DNA from: Rikenellaceae bacterium
Lineage (GTDB): Bacteria > Bacteroidota > Bacteroidia > Bacteroidales > UBA932
Direction of reading: 5' to 3'
Length of the DNA: 64,000 nucleotides
NCBI GenBank assembly: GCA_022766385.1
Contig: JALEPJ010000053.1
Coordinates: 1-64,000 of the forward strand
The position numbers and the translations under genes were made by a program. The stretch's first letter is position 1. Every line of letters starts with the position of its first letter. The notes beneath the pieces are model-generated. The model was not told where the DNA came from. It searched no databases and saw nothing but the letters and a program-made list of their open reading frames with translations. Shown piece after piece: positions 1 through 7,655 of the stretch.

Positions 1-75
1 GTAGCGGGAGTGGGGCATGATCCCACGACCTCCGGATTATGAATCCGACGCTCTAGCCAGCTGAGCTACCCCGCC
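1..75 (-). tRNA. tRNA-Met (anticodon CAT), 3' end at window edge
   Basis: On the minus strand the sequence folds as a cloverleaf: acceptor GGCGGGG pairs with TCCCGCT, the D arm begins GCTC, and the anticodon loop reads TTCATAA between GGA/TCC-type stem bases, giving CAT. The window begins inside the 3' CCA, so the last bases are missing. The lack of an initiator-type C1-A72 mismatch and the general form fit elongator tRNA-Met, though tRNA-Ile with a modified CAT anticodon cannot be fully excluded by eye. It lies downstream of tRNA-Gln and is probably co-transcribed with it. Confidence 0.93.
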
Positions 76-76
76 A

Positions 77-210
77 TTTTTTTTAAAACGCCGGGGTAGC
101 TAAAACTAATCATTCCCCGGCCTTCGGAACTCCGTTCCTCAAAATTCTGATAATTCGGGAAGTGAGCGAAATCTGCGCTTAACTCCGTAATAGCCAAATT
201 ATCAAATAAT
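77..210. other. Spacer between the two tRNA genes with a GC-rich hairpin
   Basis: This spacer holds no reading frame of note. It contains an inverted repeat CCGGGG ... CCCCGG around 92-119 that would fold in the tRNA precursor. On the minus strand it is followed by an A run and not a T run, so it is not a terminator; it may be a processing structure or chance. Confidence 0.35.
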
Positions 211-284
211 TGGTTGAGATAGAAGGATTCGAACCCTCACTGACAGAGCCAGAATCTGTAGTGCTACCATTACACCATATCTCA
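211..284 (-). tRNA. tRNA-Gln (anticodon CTG)
   Basis: The minus strand shows acceptor TGAGATA pairing with TATCTCA, a T-loop GGTTCGAATCC, an anticodon stem ACAGA/TCTGT and loop TTCTGGC, so the anticodon is CTG (glutamine). The 3' CCA is encoded at 211-213. It is the first gene of a two-tRNA unit with tRNA-Met. Confidence 0.95.
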
Positions 285-318
285 GAGTTATGTTGATCCC
301 CTTTTCGTTTTGGGATTG

Positions 319-350
319 CAAATGTAAGAAACTTTTCTTAAAATACAAAA
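319..350 (-). promoter_or_regulatory. Bacteroidota-type promoter for the tRNA pair
   Basis: The minus strand has TACATTTG (319-326), matching the TAnnTTTG -7 box, and TTTTG at 346-350, 19 bases upstream, matching the -33 box. Transcription would start just before tRNA-Gln. The rest of 285-470 is AT-rich with no other visible feature. Confidence 0.7.
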
Positions 351-470
351 TTTTTCTTTAGAATTTTTAGATATCAATAGATGGCCCGAACTTCTGCCAC
401 AGGCTCTCTTTGAAGATTCTAAAATTATGCCTATTTTTCGGAATCGAGAAATAGCAAACACTTTTGAATT

Positions 471-938
471 ATGGCCAACATTACTGAAATTATCGCTCAA
501 CAGGTAGCGGTAGCAGCAGGTAAAGTGGAAATTCCTGCTGACATCAAGGAACAGGTACTCAACGGTCTTTCTGATTCCATACTCGGCAGTCTCAAGCAGA
601 CAGCGACCTCTCCTGGCGGAATAGATGCGCTTAAGGGCCTGTTGACAGGCAAGAGCTCAGCGGCAAGCAGTCCTGTTACTGAACTTGCAGGAAAATTATT
701 CTCAAACAACGTACTCGGCAAGCTCGGCCTTGGAAAGAGCAGCCAGGGAGCAGCGCTTTCGGCACTCATTCCTATTGTTATGGGCAAGCTTTCAGGCATA
801 CTCCAGGACAAGGACGGTGATGGTGACGTTGACCTCAATGATATACTCCTCACCTTGCAGGGAGGCTCTTCTAAAAAGGCAGGAAGTGGCTTGCTCGGCG
901 CAGCCACCAGCATCCTTGGCGGTATGCTCAAGAAATAA
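471..938 (+). CDS. DUF937-like small protein with a calcium-loop-like motif
   Basis: A 155-residue protein with no clear signal peptide. It is rich in Gly, Ser, Leu and Lys and has short glycine-leucine helical repeats (GLLTGK, GKLGLGK, GSGLLGAATSILGGMLKK at the C-terminus), resembling the DUF937/YidB group, whose function is unknown. Around residues 113-125 it carries DKDGDGDVDLNDI, which has the DxDxDG spacing of EF-hand or dockerin calcium-binding loops. It is followed after 14 bases by the M48 protease gene, so the two are probably co-transcribed. The family call is from sequence character only; the calcium-binding suggestion is inference. Confidence 0.7.
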   Translation: MANITEIIAQQVAVAAGKVEIPADIKEQVLNGLSDSILGSLKQTATSPGGIDALKGLLTGKSSAASSPVTELAGKLFSNNVLGKLGLGKSSQGAALSALIPIVMGKLSGILQDKDGDGDVDLNDILLTLQGGSSKKAGSGLLGAATSILGGMLKK

Positions 939-952
939 AGCGCTGCTACTCT

Positions 953-1714
953 ATGAGAAAGATTTTCATTATCCTTCTTGCGGCTTCGATGCTCTCTGGC
1001 TGTGGTCTCATTGCCAATACCAGCTGGGATCAGCAGCGGCTCTCATCTGCAGCGGGCAAGTTTATGACTGCAACTACTCTCACGGATGAGCAGATAGTCG
1101 AGCTGTGCAGTCAGTCCGTGCAATATATGGACAGCCAGAACAAGATTGAGACAGGAGCCTATGCGACACGCTTGAATAGACTCACCAAAAACTTCAAGGT
1201 GGAGGGCTTGGCTCTGAACTTCAAAGTTTATAACAATAAGGAAGTCAATGCTTTCGCTAGCGGAGACGGTTCGGTGAGAGTGTATACCGGCCTTATGGAC
1301 CTGATGACTGACGACGAAATTGTTGCCGTTCTCGGCCACGAAATCGGCCACGTGGTTCACAAAGACTCCAAGAACGCAATGAAGAAGGCTTATATGGCCT
1401 CGGCAGCGCAGGATCTGGTTGGAGCTGCAGGCACTCTCGGAGCTATCACCTCCGCCACCCTCGGCAATATTGCCACTGCATATCTTAATGCGCAATATTC
1501 CCAGAAGCAGGAGTATGCTGCTGATGATTACGGCACCGACTTCGCTGTCAGCGTCGGCCGCAGCAGCTATTCAATGTACAATGCTCTCATCAAGCTTGCC
1601 AGCCTTTCCGAGGGCGATGCATCTTCAGTGCTTGCACAGCGCTTCGCGGACCATCCTGACAACAGGCAGAGGGCAGAGAGACAGAAAGCCAGAGCTGAGA
1701 AATACGGTAAATAA
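953..1714 (+). CDS. M48-family metalloprotease lipoprotein
   Basis: A 253-residue zinc metallopeptidase. The N-terminus is a lipoprotein signal (hydrophobic run ending LSGCG, lipidated Cys near residue 17), so it should be anchored in a membrane facing the periplasm. The zinc motif HEIGH is at residues 129-133, with the third ligand expected in the EYAADDYG segment near residue 187. This matches periplasmic M48 proteases of the LoiP/BepA-like type that act in outer-membrane quality control. It lies between the DUF937-like gene and the Tricorn-like gene with short gaps, suggesting one operon. The substrate is not known from sequence. Confidence 0.9.
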   Translation: MRKIFIILLAASMLSGCGLIANTSWDQQRLSSAAGKFMTATTLTDEQIVELCSQSVQYMDSQNKIETGAYATRLNRLTKNFKVEGLALNFKVYNNKEVNAFASGDGSVRVYTGLMDLMTDDEIVAVLGHEIGHVVHKDSKNAMKKAYMASAAQDLVGAAGTLGAITSATLGNIATAYLNAQYSQKQEYAADDYGTDFAVSVGRSSYSMYNALIKLASLSEGDASSVLAQRFADHPDNRQRAERQKARAEKYGK

Positions 1715-1728
1715 TTGACAATAAAGCA

Positions 1729-4700
1729 ATGAAAAGATTATTGGTAAGTATGCTGCTTTTCCCGGCAGCGATTGGTGTCTTGAACGCTGAAGAAGGGCGT
1801 TTGCTCCGTTTCCCTACCACTAACGGACAGGATGTAGTCTTCTCCTACGCAGGCGACTTGTACAAGGCGCCTATCAGCGGAGGCCAGGCCGTGCGCCTCA
1901 CCTCCCACATAGGTTATGAAATGTTTGCCAAGTATTCTCCTGACGGCAAAACCATTGCCTTTACTGCTCAGTACGATGGCAATACCGAAGTGTACTCCAT
2001 TCCTGAAAGGGGTGGAGAGCCTCAACGCTTGACCTATACCTCGACAAACAGCAGAGACGACCTTGGCGACCGTATGGGCCCGAACAATATTGTGATGGGC
2101 TGGTCCCCTGACGGCAGGAACATCATCTATAGAAACCGTATCGGCGACGGCTTTATTGGCAAGCTCTGGACCATATCAGCCAAGGGAGGAATGAGTGAGG
2201 AACTTCCTCTTCCTGAAGGCGGCTTCTGCTGCTATTCTCCTGATGGAAAGAAACTTGCGTATAACCGTACCATGCGCGAGTTCCGTACTTGGAAGTACTA
2301 TCGCGGCGGTCAGGCTGACGATATTTGGATTTACGACGGCAAGAGCGTGAAGAACATTACGGAGAACGAGGCTCAGGATATTATGCCTATGTGGATAGGT
2401 GATGAAATCTATTTCATCTCAGACCGTGACCATTGGATGAACATCTTCGTCTATAACACCAAGAGCGGTGCCACCACTAAGGTTACCGACTTCAAGGAAT
2501 ATGACGTCAAGTTCCCAAGTACGAACGGAAGGCTTATCGTCTTCGAGAACGCAGGCTATCTATACAGCCTCGACCCTGTGAGCAAACATTATCAACGTAT
2601 TGATATAGAGCTGAATGCCGAGGGTATATATGCCCGTGGCGAGAAGATGGATGTCAGCAGGGACCTCAGTTCGGTGAGCATCTCTGAGAAGGGTGACCGC
2701 TTTGTGGTGACTGCACGTGGCGAAGTCTTCAGTGCGCCTGTGGGCAAGGGCGTGGTCAAGAACCTCAGCCGCACCCCGGGAGCCAATGAGCGTGGAGCTG
2801 TGCTTTCCCCTGACGGTCAGTACATTGCATATATTTCTGACCGCAGCGGCGAGACTGAAGTATATCTCCAGGATGCCGATGCCATCGAAGCAAAGCAGCT
2901 TACCAGGGACAGTGACACCTATATCCGCAGCCTTGCTTGGGCTCCGGACAGCAAGTCTTTGATCTACACTGACAGAAAGAACCGTCTCGTTCAGCTCAGC
3001 ATACCTGACGGAAACAGGAAGCTCGTCCTCACAAGTGCCAGCGGTGAGTTCAGCCGTCCTGTCTTCTCTCCGGACAGCAAGTGGATCAGCTACACCAGAA
3101 CAGAGACCAACGAGATGAGTGTCATTTATGTGTGCAATCTCGAAACGAAGAAGGAGTTCGCTGTGACCGAAAAATGGTACAGCTCTAACGGCCCAATCTT
3201 CAGCTCAGACGGCAAGTATTTGATTTTCAGCTCATCGCGTGAATTGAATCCTATATATAGCAATATCGAGTGGAATTATGCCTATACCAACATGAATGCT
3301 CTATATATGGCCATACTCGCCGCCGACACTCCATCGCCGCTGCTCCCGAAGGACGGCAAGAGCGCTTCCTCAATTGCCAATGACAGCAAGAGCGCTCCTT
3401 CAGGGAAGGACGGCAAGGCGGTTTCCGCTTCGAAGGAGGAGGGTGTGAGCGTTCGCATTGACCCTGAAGGCATCTTCGACCGTATCATCAAAATTCCTGC
3501 AGCAGGTGCTTCGAGGGCGATTTATTGTGATGGCAAGAGCATCTTCTTCGGCGGTCGCGGTGGCACCAGCAGCTTCGACTTCGAAAGCGGCGAGGTTAAG
3601 AATGTTACCGATGGCAATCTCAGCGCAATAGTCGGAAAGAAGGCACTCTTCTCGAAGGGCGGACAGTACTTCATTACCGATGCTCCTCGCGGACGTGTAG
3701 GCCTCGACGGAGGCACAGCTATCAGCGGCCTTATTGCCGATATTGACTACTCTCAGGAGTGGGCTCAGATTTTCGATGAGGCCTGGAGGGCATTCAGGGA
3801 CGGTTTCTACCTTGAAAACATGCATGGCATAGACTGGAAGGCAATGAAGGCCAAGTACGAGCCTCTTCTTCCATATGTCAAGTGCCGCCTCGACCTGAAT
3901 TATGTCATAGGTGAAATGATAGGCGAACTTACTGTCGGTCATGCTTATGTCAACCCGGGCAACTACGCCAAGGCAGAAAGGATCGATATGGGCTTGCTCG
4001 GAGCCAGAATCAGCCGCGACAAGAGCGGATACTACAGGATAGACCATATCTTCAAGGGTGCGCAATATTCAGAATCGCTCAGGTCTCCTCTCAATATGCC
4101 TGGCCTGGATGTTAAGGAAGGCGATTATATTGTAGCTATCAACGGTATCCCTACCACGACTGCGGACAACATCTACTCTATGCTTGTCGGCAAGGCTGGA
4201 GTTCTTACGGAGCTGAGTATCAACAGCAAAGCCTCTGAGAATGGCTCCCACAAGATTGTCGTCGAGCCTATTGCTGACGAATATGGCCTCTACCACTACG
4301 AGTGGGTTATGAACAATATAGAGTATGTCAACAAGAAGTCAGGTGGCAAAATCGGCTATATCTACATCCCTGATATGAGCGCTGACGGTCTCAATGAGTT
4401 TGCCCGCTACTATTATCCTCAGCTGGACAAAGAGGCATTGATCATTGACGACAGAGCCAATGGAGGCGGTAATATCTCTCCTATGGTCATTGAACGTCTG
4501 CTCAGAGAGCCATACCGACTTACAATGCGCAGGGGTTCAGACCTTATCGGCACCATTCCGGAAGGTACCTTTGTAGGACCGAAAGTATGCCTTATCGACA
4601 AATATTCTGCATCCGATGGAGATCTCTTCCCTTGGAGCTTCAGGGCAACAGGACTTGGTGAGCTCATAGGAACACGTACTTGGGGTGGCATAGTAGGTAT

Positions 4701-4959
4701 CAGCGGCTCACTTCCATTTATGGACGGGACCGACATCCGTGTGCCTTTCTTTACAAACTATGATGCCAAGACCGGAGAATGGATAATTGAAAACCACGGT
4801 GTTGACCCTGATATCTGGGTGGACAATGATCCTATCAAGCAGCAGGCCGGCATAGACCAGCAGCTTGACAAAGCTATTGAGGTCCTTCTGGAGAAGCTTA
4901 AAACACGCAAGCCTCTTCCTGGAGTTCCTGCTCCTCGCGATTTCTCTTATGAGCAATAG
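1729..4959 (+). CDS. Tricorn-type S41 protease with PD40 beta-propeller
   Basis: A 1076-residue exported protein (signal peptide residues 1-20, ending LNAEE). The first half holds repeated WD40-like PD40 motifs of the form YSPDGKxIAF, forming beta-propellers as in Tricorn proteases. Next come a low-complexity Ser/Lys/Asp stretch (about 540-570), a C1 helical region, a PDZ domain (about 760-850, DIVAINGIP-like) and the S41 catalytic domain. The likely nucleophile is Ser962 in SASDGD, and RANGGGN precedes it. Archaeal Tricorn digests peptides made by larger proteases; the exported Bacteroidota version probably degrades periplasmic peptides. It starts 14 bases after the M48 gene stop. Confidence 0.93.
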   Translation: MKRLLVSMLLFPAAIGVLNAEEGRLLRFPTTNGQDVVFSYAGDLYKAPISGGQAVRLTSHIGYEMFAKYSPDGKTIAFTAQYDGNTEVYSIPERGGEPQRLTYTSTNSRDDLGDRMGPNNIVMGWSPDGRNIIYRNRIGDGFIGKLWTISAKGGMSEELPLPEGGFCCYSPDGKKLAYNRTMREFRTWKYYRGGQADDIWIYDGKSVKNITENEAQDIMPMWIGDEIYFISDRDHWMNIFVYNTKSGATTKVTDFKEYDVKFPSTNGRLIVFENAGYLYSLDPVSKHYQRIDIELNAEGIYARGEKMDVSRDLSSVSISEKGDRFVVTARGEVFSAPVGKGVVKNLSRTPGANERGAVLSPDGQYIAYISDRSGETEVYLQDADAIEAKQLTRDSDTYIRSLAWAPDSKSLIYTDRKNRLVQLSIPDGNRKLVLTSASGEFSRPVFSPDSKWISYTRTETNEMSVIYVCNLETKKEFAVTEKWYSSNGPIFSSDGKYLIFSSSRELNPIYSNIEWNYAYTNMNALYMAILAADTPSPLLPKDGKSASSIANDSKSAPSGKDGKAVSASKEEGVSVRIDPEGIFDRIIKIPAAGASRAIYCDGKSIFFGGRGGTSSFDFESGEVKNVTDGNLSAIVGKKALFSKGGQYFITDAPRGRVGLDGGTAISGLIADIDYSQEWAQIFDEAWRAFRDGFYLENMHGIDWKAMKAKYEPLLPYVKCRLDLNYVIGEMIGELTVGHAYVNPGNYAKAERIDMGLLGARISRDKSGYYRIDHIFKGAQYSESLRSPLNMPGLDVKEGDYIVAINGIPTTTADNIYSMLVGKAGVLTELSINSKASENGSHKIVVEPIADEYGLYHYEWVMNNIEYVNKKSGGKIGYIYIPDMSADGLNEFARYYYPQLDKEALIIDDRANGGGNISPMVIERLLREPYRLTMRRGSDLIGTIPEGTFVGPKVCLIDKYSASDGDLFPWSFRATGLGELIGTRTWGGIVGISGSLPFMDGTDIRVPFFTNYDAKTGEWIIENHGVDPDIWVDNDPIKQQAGIDQQLDKAIEVLLEKLKTRKPLPGVPAPRDFSYEQ

Positions 4960-5001
4960 TGCTCTGTGGAAAATGAGCTATTGAGTATTAATGGTTTAGA
5001 T

Positions 5002-5040
5002 AATAGGATGGCTGATTGTTGTCAGTCGTCCTATTTTTTT
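5002..5040 (+). terminator. Intrinsic terminator of the protease operon
   Basis: The stem AATAGGATGGCTGA pairs with TCAGTCGTCCTATT with two mismatches or wobbles around a short loop and is followed by a run of seven T. It ends the 471-4959 unit and separates it from the convergent yidD gene. Confidence 0.9.
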
Positions 5041-5069
5041 AAAGCCGACGCTCGGAGTCAGCTGCTTGC

Positions 5070-5309
5070 TTATGGTACAGGGTCGTAGCCGGAACCGCCC
5101 CAAGGGTGGCAGCGCAGTATGCGTTTCAGTGAGAGCCAGAAGCCTTTGATGGGGCCATATTTGCGAAAAGCCTCAAGGGCATATTGCGAACAGGTAGGTG
5201 TGAAACGGCAGCAGGAAGGCTTGAGCGGGGAGATGCACAGCTGGTAGAATTTTATCAGCAGAACGAATGGGGCATTGATTATTGCCTTCAGGCTTGATTT
5301 TCTTGTCAT
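5070..5309 (-). CDS. yidD: Membrane protein insertion efficiency factor YidD
   Basis: A 79-residue protein of the YidD (DUF37) family, which helps YidC-dependent insertion at the inner membrane. The family signature is clear: [16 protein letters not shown] followed by [15 protein letters not shown] and a C-terminal [13 protein letters not shown]. Length is typical. The ATG overlaps the rnpA stop codon, so the two are translationally coupled, as in many bacteria. Confidence 0.96.
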   Translation of the reverse strand: MTRKSSLKAIINAPFVLLIKFYQLCISPLKPSCCRFTPTCSQYALEAFRKYGPIKGFWLSLKRILRCHPWGGSGYDPVP

Positions 5310-5665
5310 TTTGTTTTTGCGGCTACGGCTTCCAGAACCTTGGTGACATTGCCGCGTATGGTTTCCGAGTCGAGGACTTCCTTGCTGTTGTAGAAGAAGA
5401 GAATATCCGCGTCGGCGCTGGCTGGGAGAAGCTTTTTCTGGGTACGGTAGCTCTCGCGCAGGCGTCTTTTCAGCAGGTTACGTTTTACGGCGCGTTTGAA
5501 ATTGCGCTTGGGCACGGATACCATTATCCTGTTGCCTTCCCCGTCCTTTCTGAGCAGCCAGCAGTATTTCAGGTTTTCACACACTCCCCAGTGCCCTTGG
5601 TTCATAAGGACATTCACGGCATTTTTGCCGGAAATGATTTCGCTTTTCGAAAGACCGTTGTCCAT
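5306..5665 (-). CDS. rnpA: Ribonuclease P protein component
   Basis: A 119-residue basic protein that partners the RNase P RNA in 5' maturation of tRNA. The diagnostic RNR region [19 protein letters not shown] lies in the middle of the chain (about residues 53-71). The N-terminus has the usual LSKSEII start. It overlaps yidD by a few bases and follows hemD after 64 bases. There is no rpmH next to it, which is normal for Bacteroidota, where rnpA sits with hemD. Confidence 0.95.
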   Translation of the reverse strand: MDNGLSKSEIISGKNAVNVLMNQGHWGVCENLKYCWLLRKDGEGNRIMVSVPKRNFKRAVKRNLLKRRLRESYRTQKKLLPASADADILFFYNSKEVLDSETIRGNVTKVLEAVAAKTK

Positions 5666-5729
5666 TGTATCCCTTTGGGGAGTCCCGAGGGTTCCGGAAC
5701 TCTGTGAGTTATTGCTGAACTGCCTGCGG

Positions 5730-6473
5730 CTAAGCGATGTTCTTCAGATAGCACTCGATAGCGCTGGCGACAGATGAGCAGTCAGGGTTCGGTGCTTTGA
5801 TTACTGCTTCCAGACCTGCCTCCTCCATTGATTTTACCACGGTCTTTCCATAAGTGATGAATTTGGTATTACCCTGCTGGAAGTCCGGATAGTTTTCGTA
5901 AAGCGACTTTATATCATAAGGGTTGAACACTACGACCAAATCGTAGGCCTTTATGTCCATATCTTTTACGTCCTGTGACACCGATTTGATGAAGGCTGCT
6001 GCCTTATACTCCAGACCGCTATTTTCGAAAAGGCTGGTGTATGCTTCGGCATTGCCTGAGTCAGAAGTGGTTATGAGGAATTTTTCTTCCTTGTGCTTGC
6101 TGCCTATTGCGTCTATCACAGACTGTGGGGTGCCGTTTCCGAAGAAGATTTTCCTCTTTCTGTACACTATATGCTTCTGGAGGTAGTTTGCCACGGCTTC
6201 GGTCGTGCAGAAATATTTCATGGTCTCCGGAACCTTGATGCGGAGCTCTTCGCAGATATGGAAGTATGCGTCAATGGCATGTTTTGAAGAAAAGACAACA
6301 GCGCTATAATCGAGAACGTTGACTCTCTGTGCCCTGAATTCTTTTGATGAGAGGGGCTCCACCTTAAAGAACTGCCTGAATTCTATTGCTACGTTGTACT
6401 TATCCTGAAGTGTGGTATATGGTGCAGGGTTAACCGGGGTCTGCTGCGAAACAAGAATCTTATTAATGCTCAT
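5730..6473 (-). CDS. hemD: Uroporphyrinogen-III synthase
   Basis: A protein of 247 residues if it starts at MSINKILVSQ (6473); an upstream ATG would add four residues, but the chosen start matches the conserved N-terminus of Bacteroidota homologues. The sequence has the HemD pattern: an N-terminal beta-alpha half with AVVFSSKHAIDAYF and a second half with DLVVVFNPYDIKSLY and ITYGKTVVKSMEEAG. The enzyme cyclises hydroxymethylbilane to uroporphyrinogen III in the cytoplasm. No other heme genes are adjacent; it sits between the DUF4271 gene and rnpA. Confidence 0.85.
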   Translation of the reverse strand: MSINKILVSQQTPVNPAPYTTLQDKYNVAIEFRQFFKVEPLSSKEFRAQRVNVLDYSAVVFSSKHAIDAYFHICEELRIKVPETMKYFCTTEAVANYLQKHIVYRKRKIFFGNGTPQSVIDAIGSKHKEEKFLITTSDSGNAEAYTSLFENSGLEYKAAAFIKSVSQDVKDMDIKAYDLVVVFNPYDIKSLYENYPDFQQGNTKFITYGKTVVKSMEEAGLEAVIKAPNPDCSSVASAIECYLKNIA

Positions 6474-6505
6474 TTTTTGTATCACTACTTAATGCCCCAA
6501 CGGCG

Positions 6506-7255
6506 CTATAGAAGTATTACTCCGGCTATCAATGCGCCCGTAGGTACTAATTCGAGGGCACAAAGATACAAAAAAGTGCGAAATGGTTTGCAAAAAGACC
6601 TCAAAATTTGTGATTTACATAAAACTGCAAGAGCGTAAAGGGCTATTATTTCCCACTTTATTATCTGCCGGGTAAGCTCTGGATCGATTTTGAACACGGT
6701 AGCAAGACTCGCGGTGAATACGGTCAGAAGCCCTGTCAGTATCCAATAATTGAAGAATGAACTGTGGGCGGTCCGGAAGAGTTCGAGCTTCTTGACCCTT
6801 GTGCTGAGCAGCAGGAAGATGAGTTGCCTGAACAGGAGGACGAGGAAGATGAGAGCGGTGACGGCCAGTCCGTGGTAGGCCGGAGGAATCGCATCCATTG
6901 CTCCTATTTCAAGAATAGCATATCTGTCAAGCATCAGCGCAATGGAAATGGTGTAAAGCAGGCCGAGCATATTCCTGTCACTCTTCTCTTGAAGGCTCGC
7001 GTCTATGTTCAGGCAGACCTTCCATCGTGTCAGGCTGTTGAGCAGCTGCGGCAGGATATTGAGCATACGCCTCAGGGTGATGATGGCGATGAAAGTGAAA
7101 ACCATCAGCAGTATGTAGTTGGCGGGATAGTCGCTCCATGAGAGGGTCGGTTCGCTCAGCACGCGCACAGCCTTTTCCGACAGGTGCAGGGTGTCGGAAG
7201 AGAAGGCCTCCTCAAGGGGGAGGACCGTGCGTGTTGAATCAATTATCGGCATCAA
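6506..7255 (-). CDS. DUF4271 integral membrane protein
   Basis: A 249-residue protein with about six or seven hydrophobic segments, including YILLMVFTFIAIITL, GLAVTALIFLVLLF and a C-terminal ALELVPTGALIAGVILL. It fits the DUF4271 family found next to hemD in Bacteroidota; the function is unknown. Its start overlaps the end of the SUI1-type gene by four bases, and hemD follows after about 30 bases, so it is an inner gene of the minus-strand cluster. A role tied to heme or tRNA processing is only a guess from context. Confidence 0.8.
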   Translation of the reverse strand: MMPIIDSTRTVLPLEEAFSSDTLHLSEKAVRVLSEPTLSWSDYPANYILLMVFTFIAIITLRRMLNILPQLLNSLTRWKVCLNIDASLQEKSDRNMLGLLYTISIALMLDRYAILEIGAMDAIPPAYHGLAVTALIFLVLLFRQLIFLLLSTRVKKLELFRTAHSSFFNYWILTGLLTVFTASLATVFKIDPELTRQIIKWEIIALYALAVLCKSQILRSFCKPFRTFLYLCALELVPTGALIAGVILL

Positions 7256-7599
7256 TTGCCCCGTTTAGCTTTGTACCCCAGGTCAATGAGAAGTTTGGTC
7301 ACCTTGTCCCTCAGGTCTCCCTGTATGGCGATTTCTCCATTCTTGACACTTCCGCCGACTCCGCATTTCACTTTCAGGGTCTTCCCGAGGGCTGCCAGAT
7401 CTTCTTCCTTGCCAATGAAACCCTTTACCAGAGTAACCTGCTTTCCAGCTCTGCCGCTCCTGTCAATGGTGACGATGAGCTTCTGTTTGCCCGCTTCGAG
7501 AGTCTCCTCCTCTTCAGGAGCGGGTTCTTCTGAAAACTTGAATGAGGGGTCTGTGGAATAGACTACCCCTAGTCTTTTCTTCCAATCGTTGTCGGCCAT
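7252..7599 (-). CDS. SUI1/eIF1-like translation factor (YciH type)
   Basis: A protein of 115 residues from the preferred start MADNDWKKRLGVVYST at 7599; the upstream ATG at 7611 would lie almost at the predicted transcription start and adds only MLKM. The C-terminal half has the SUI1 fold pattern: IVTIDRSGRAGKQVTLVKGF, LKVKCGVGGSVKNGEI and a closing IQGDLRDKVTKLLIDLGYKAKRG. The family is related to eukaryotic eIF1, and bacterial members affect start-site fidelity. It heads a five-gene minus-strand cluster and is divergent from the DUF2723 gene. Confidence 0.9.
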   Translation of the reverse strand: MADNDWKKRLGVVYSTDPSFKFSEEPAPEEEETLEAGKQKLIVTIDRSGRAGKQVTLVKGFIGKEEDLAALGKTLKVKCGVGGSVKNGEIAIQGDLRDKVTKLLIDLGYKAKRGN

Positions 7600-7619
7600 C
7601 ATTTTGAGCATTGTTATTG

Positions 7620-7648
7620 CAAAGATAGCGAAATCGTTTGTATCTTTG
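7620..7648. promoter_or_regulatory. Divergent promoter pair for SUI1 and DUF2723 genes
   Basis: Two TATCTTTG boxes lie back to back: one on the plus strand at 7641-7648 for the DUF2723 gene (ATG at 7656) and one on the minus strand at 7620-7627 for the SUI1 gene (ATG at 7599). Only 13 bases separate the inner edges, so the two RNA polymerase footprints overlap. The plus transcript would have almost no leader. Confidence 0.7.
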
Positions 7649-7655
7649 TAGAATT

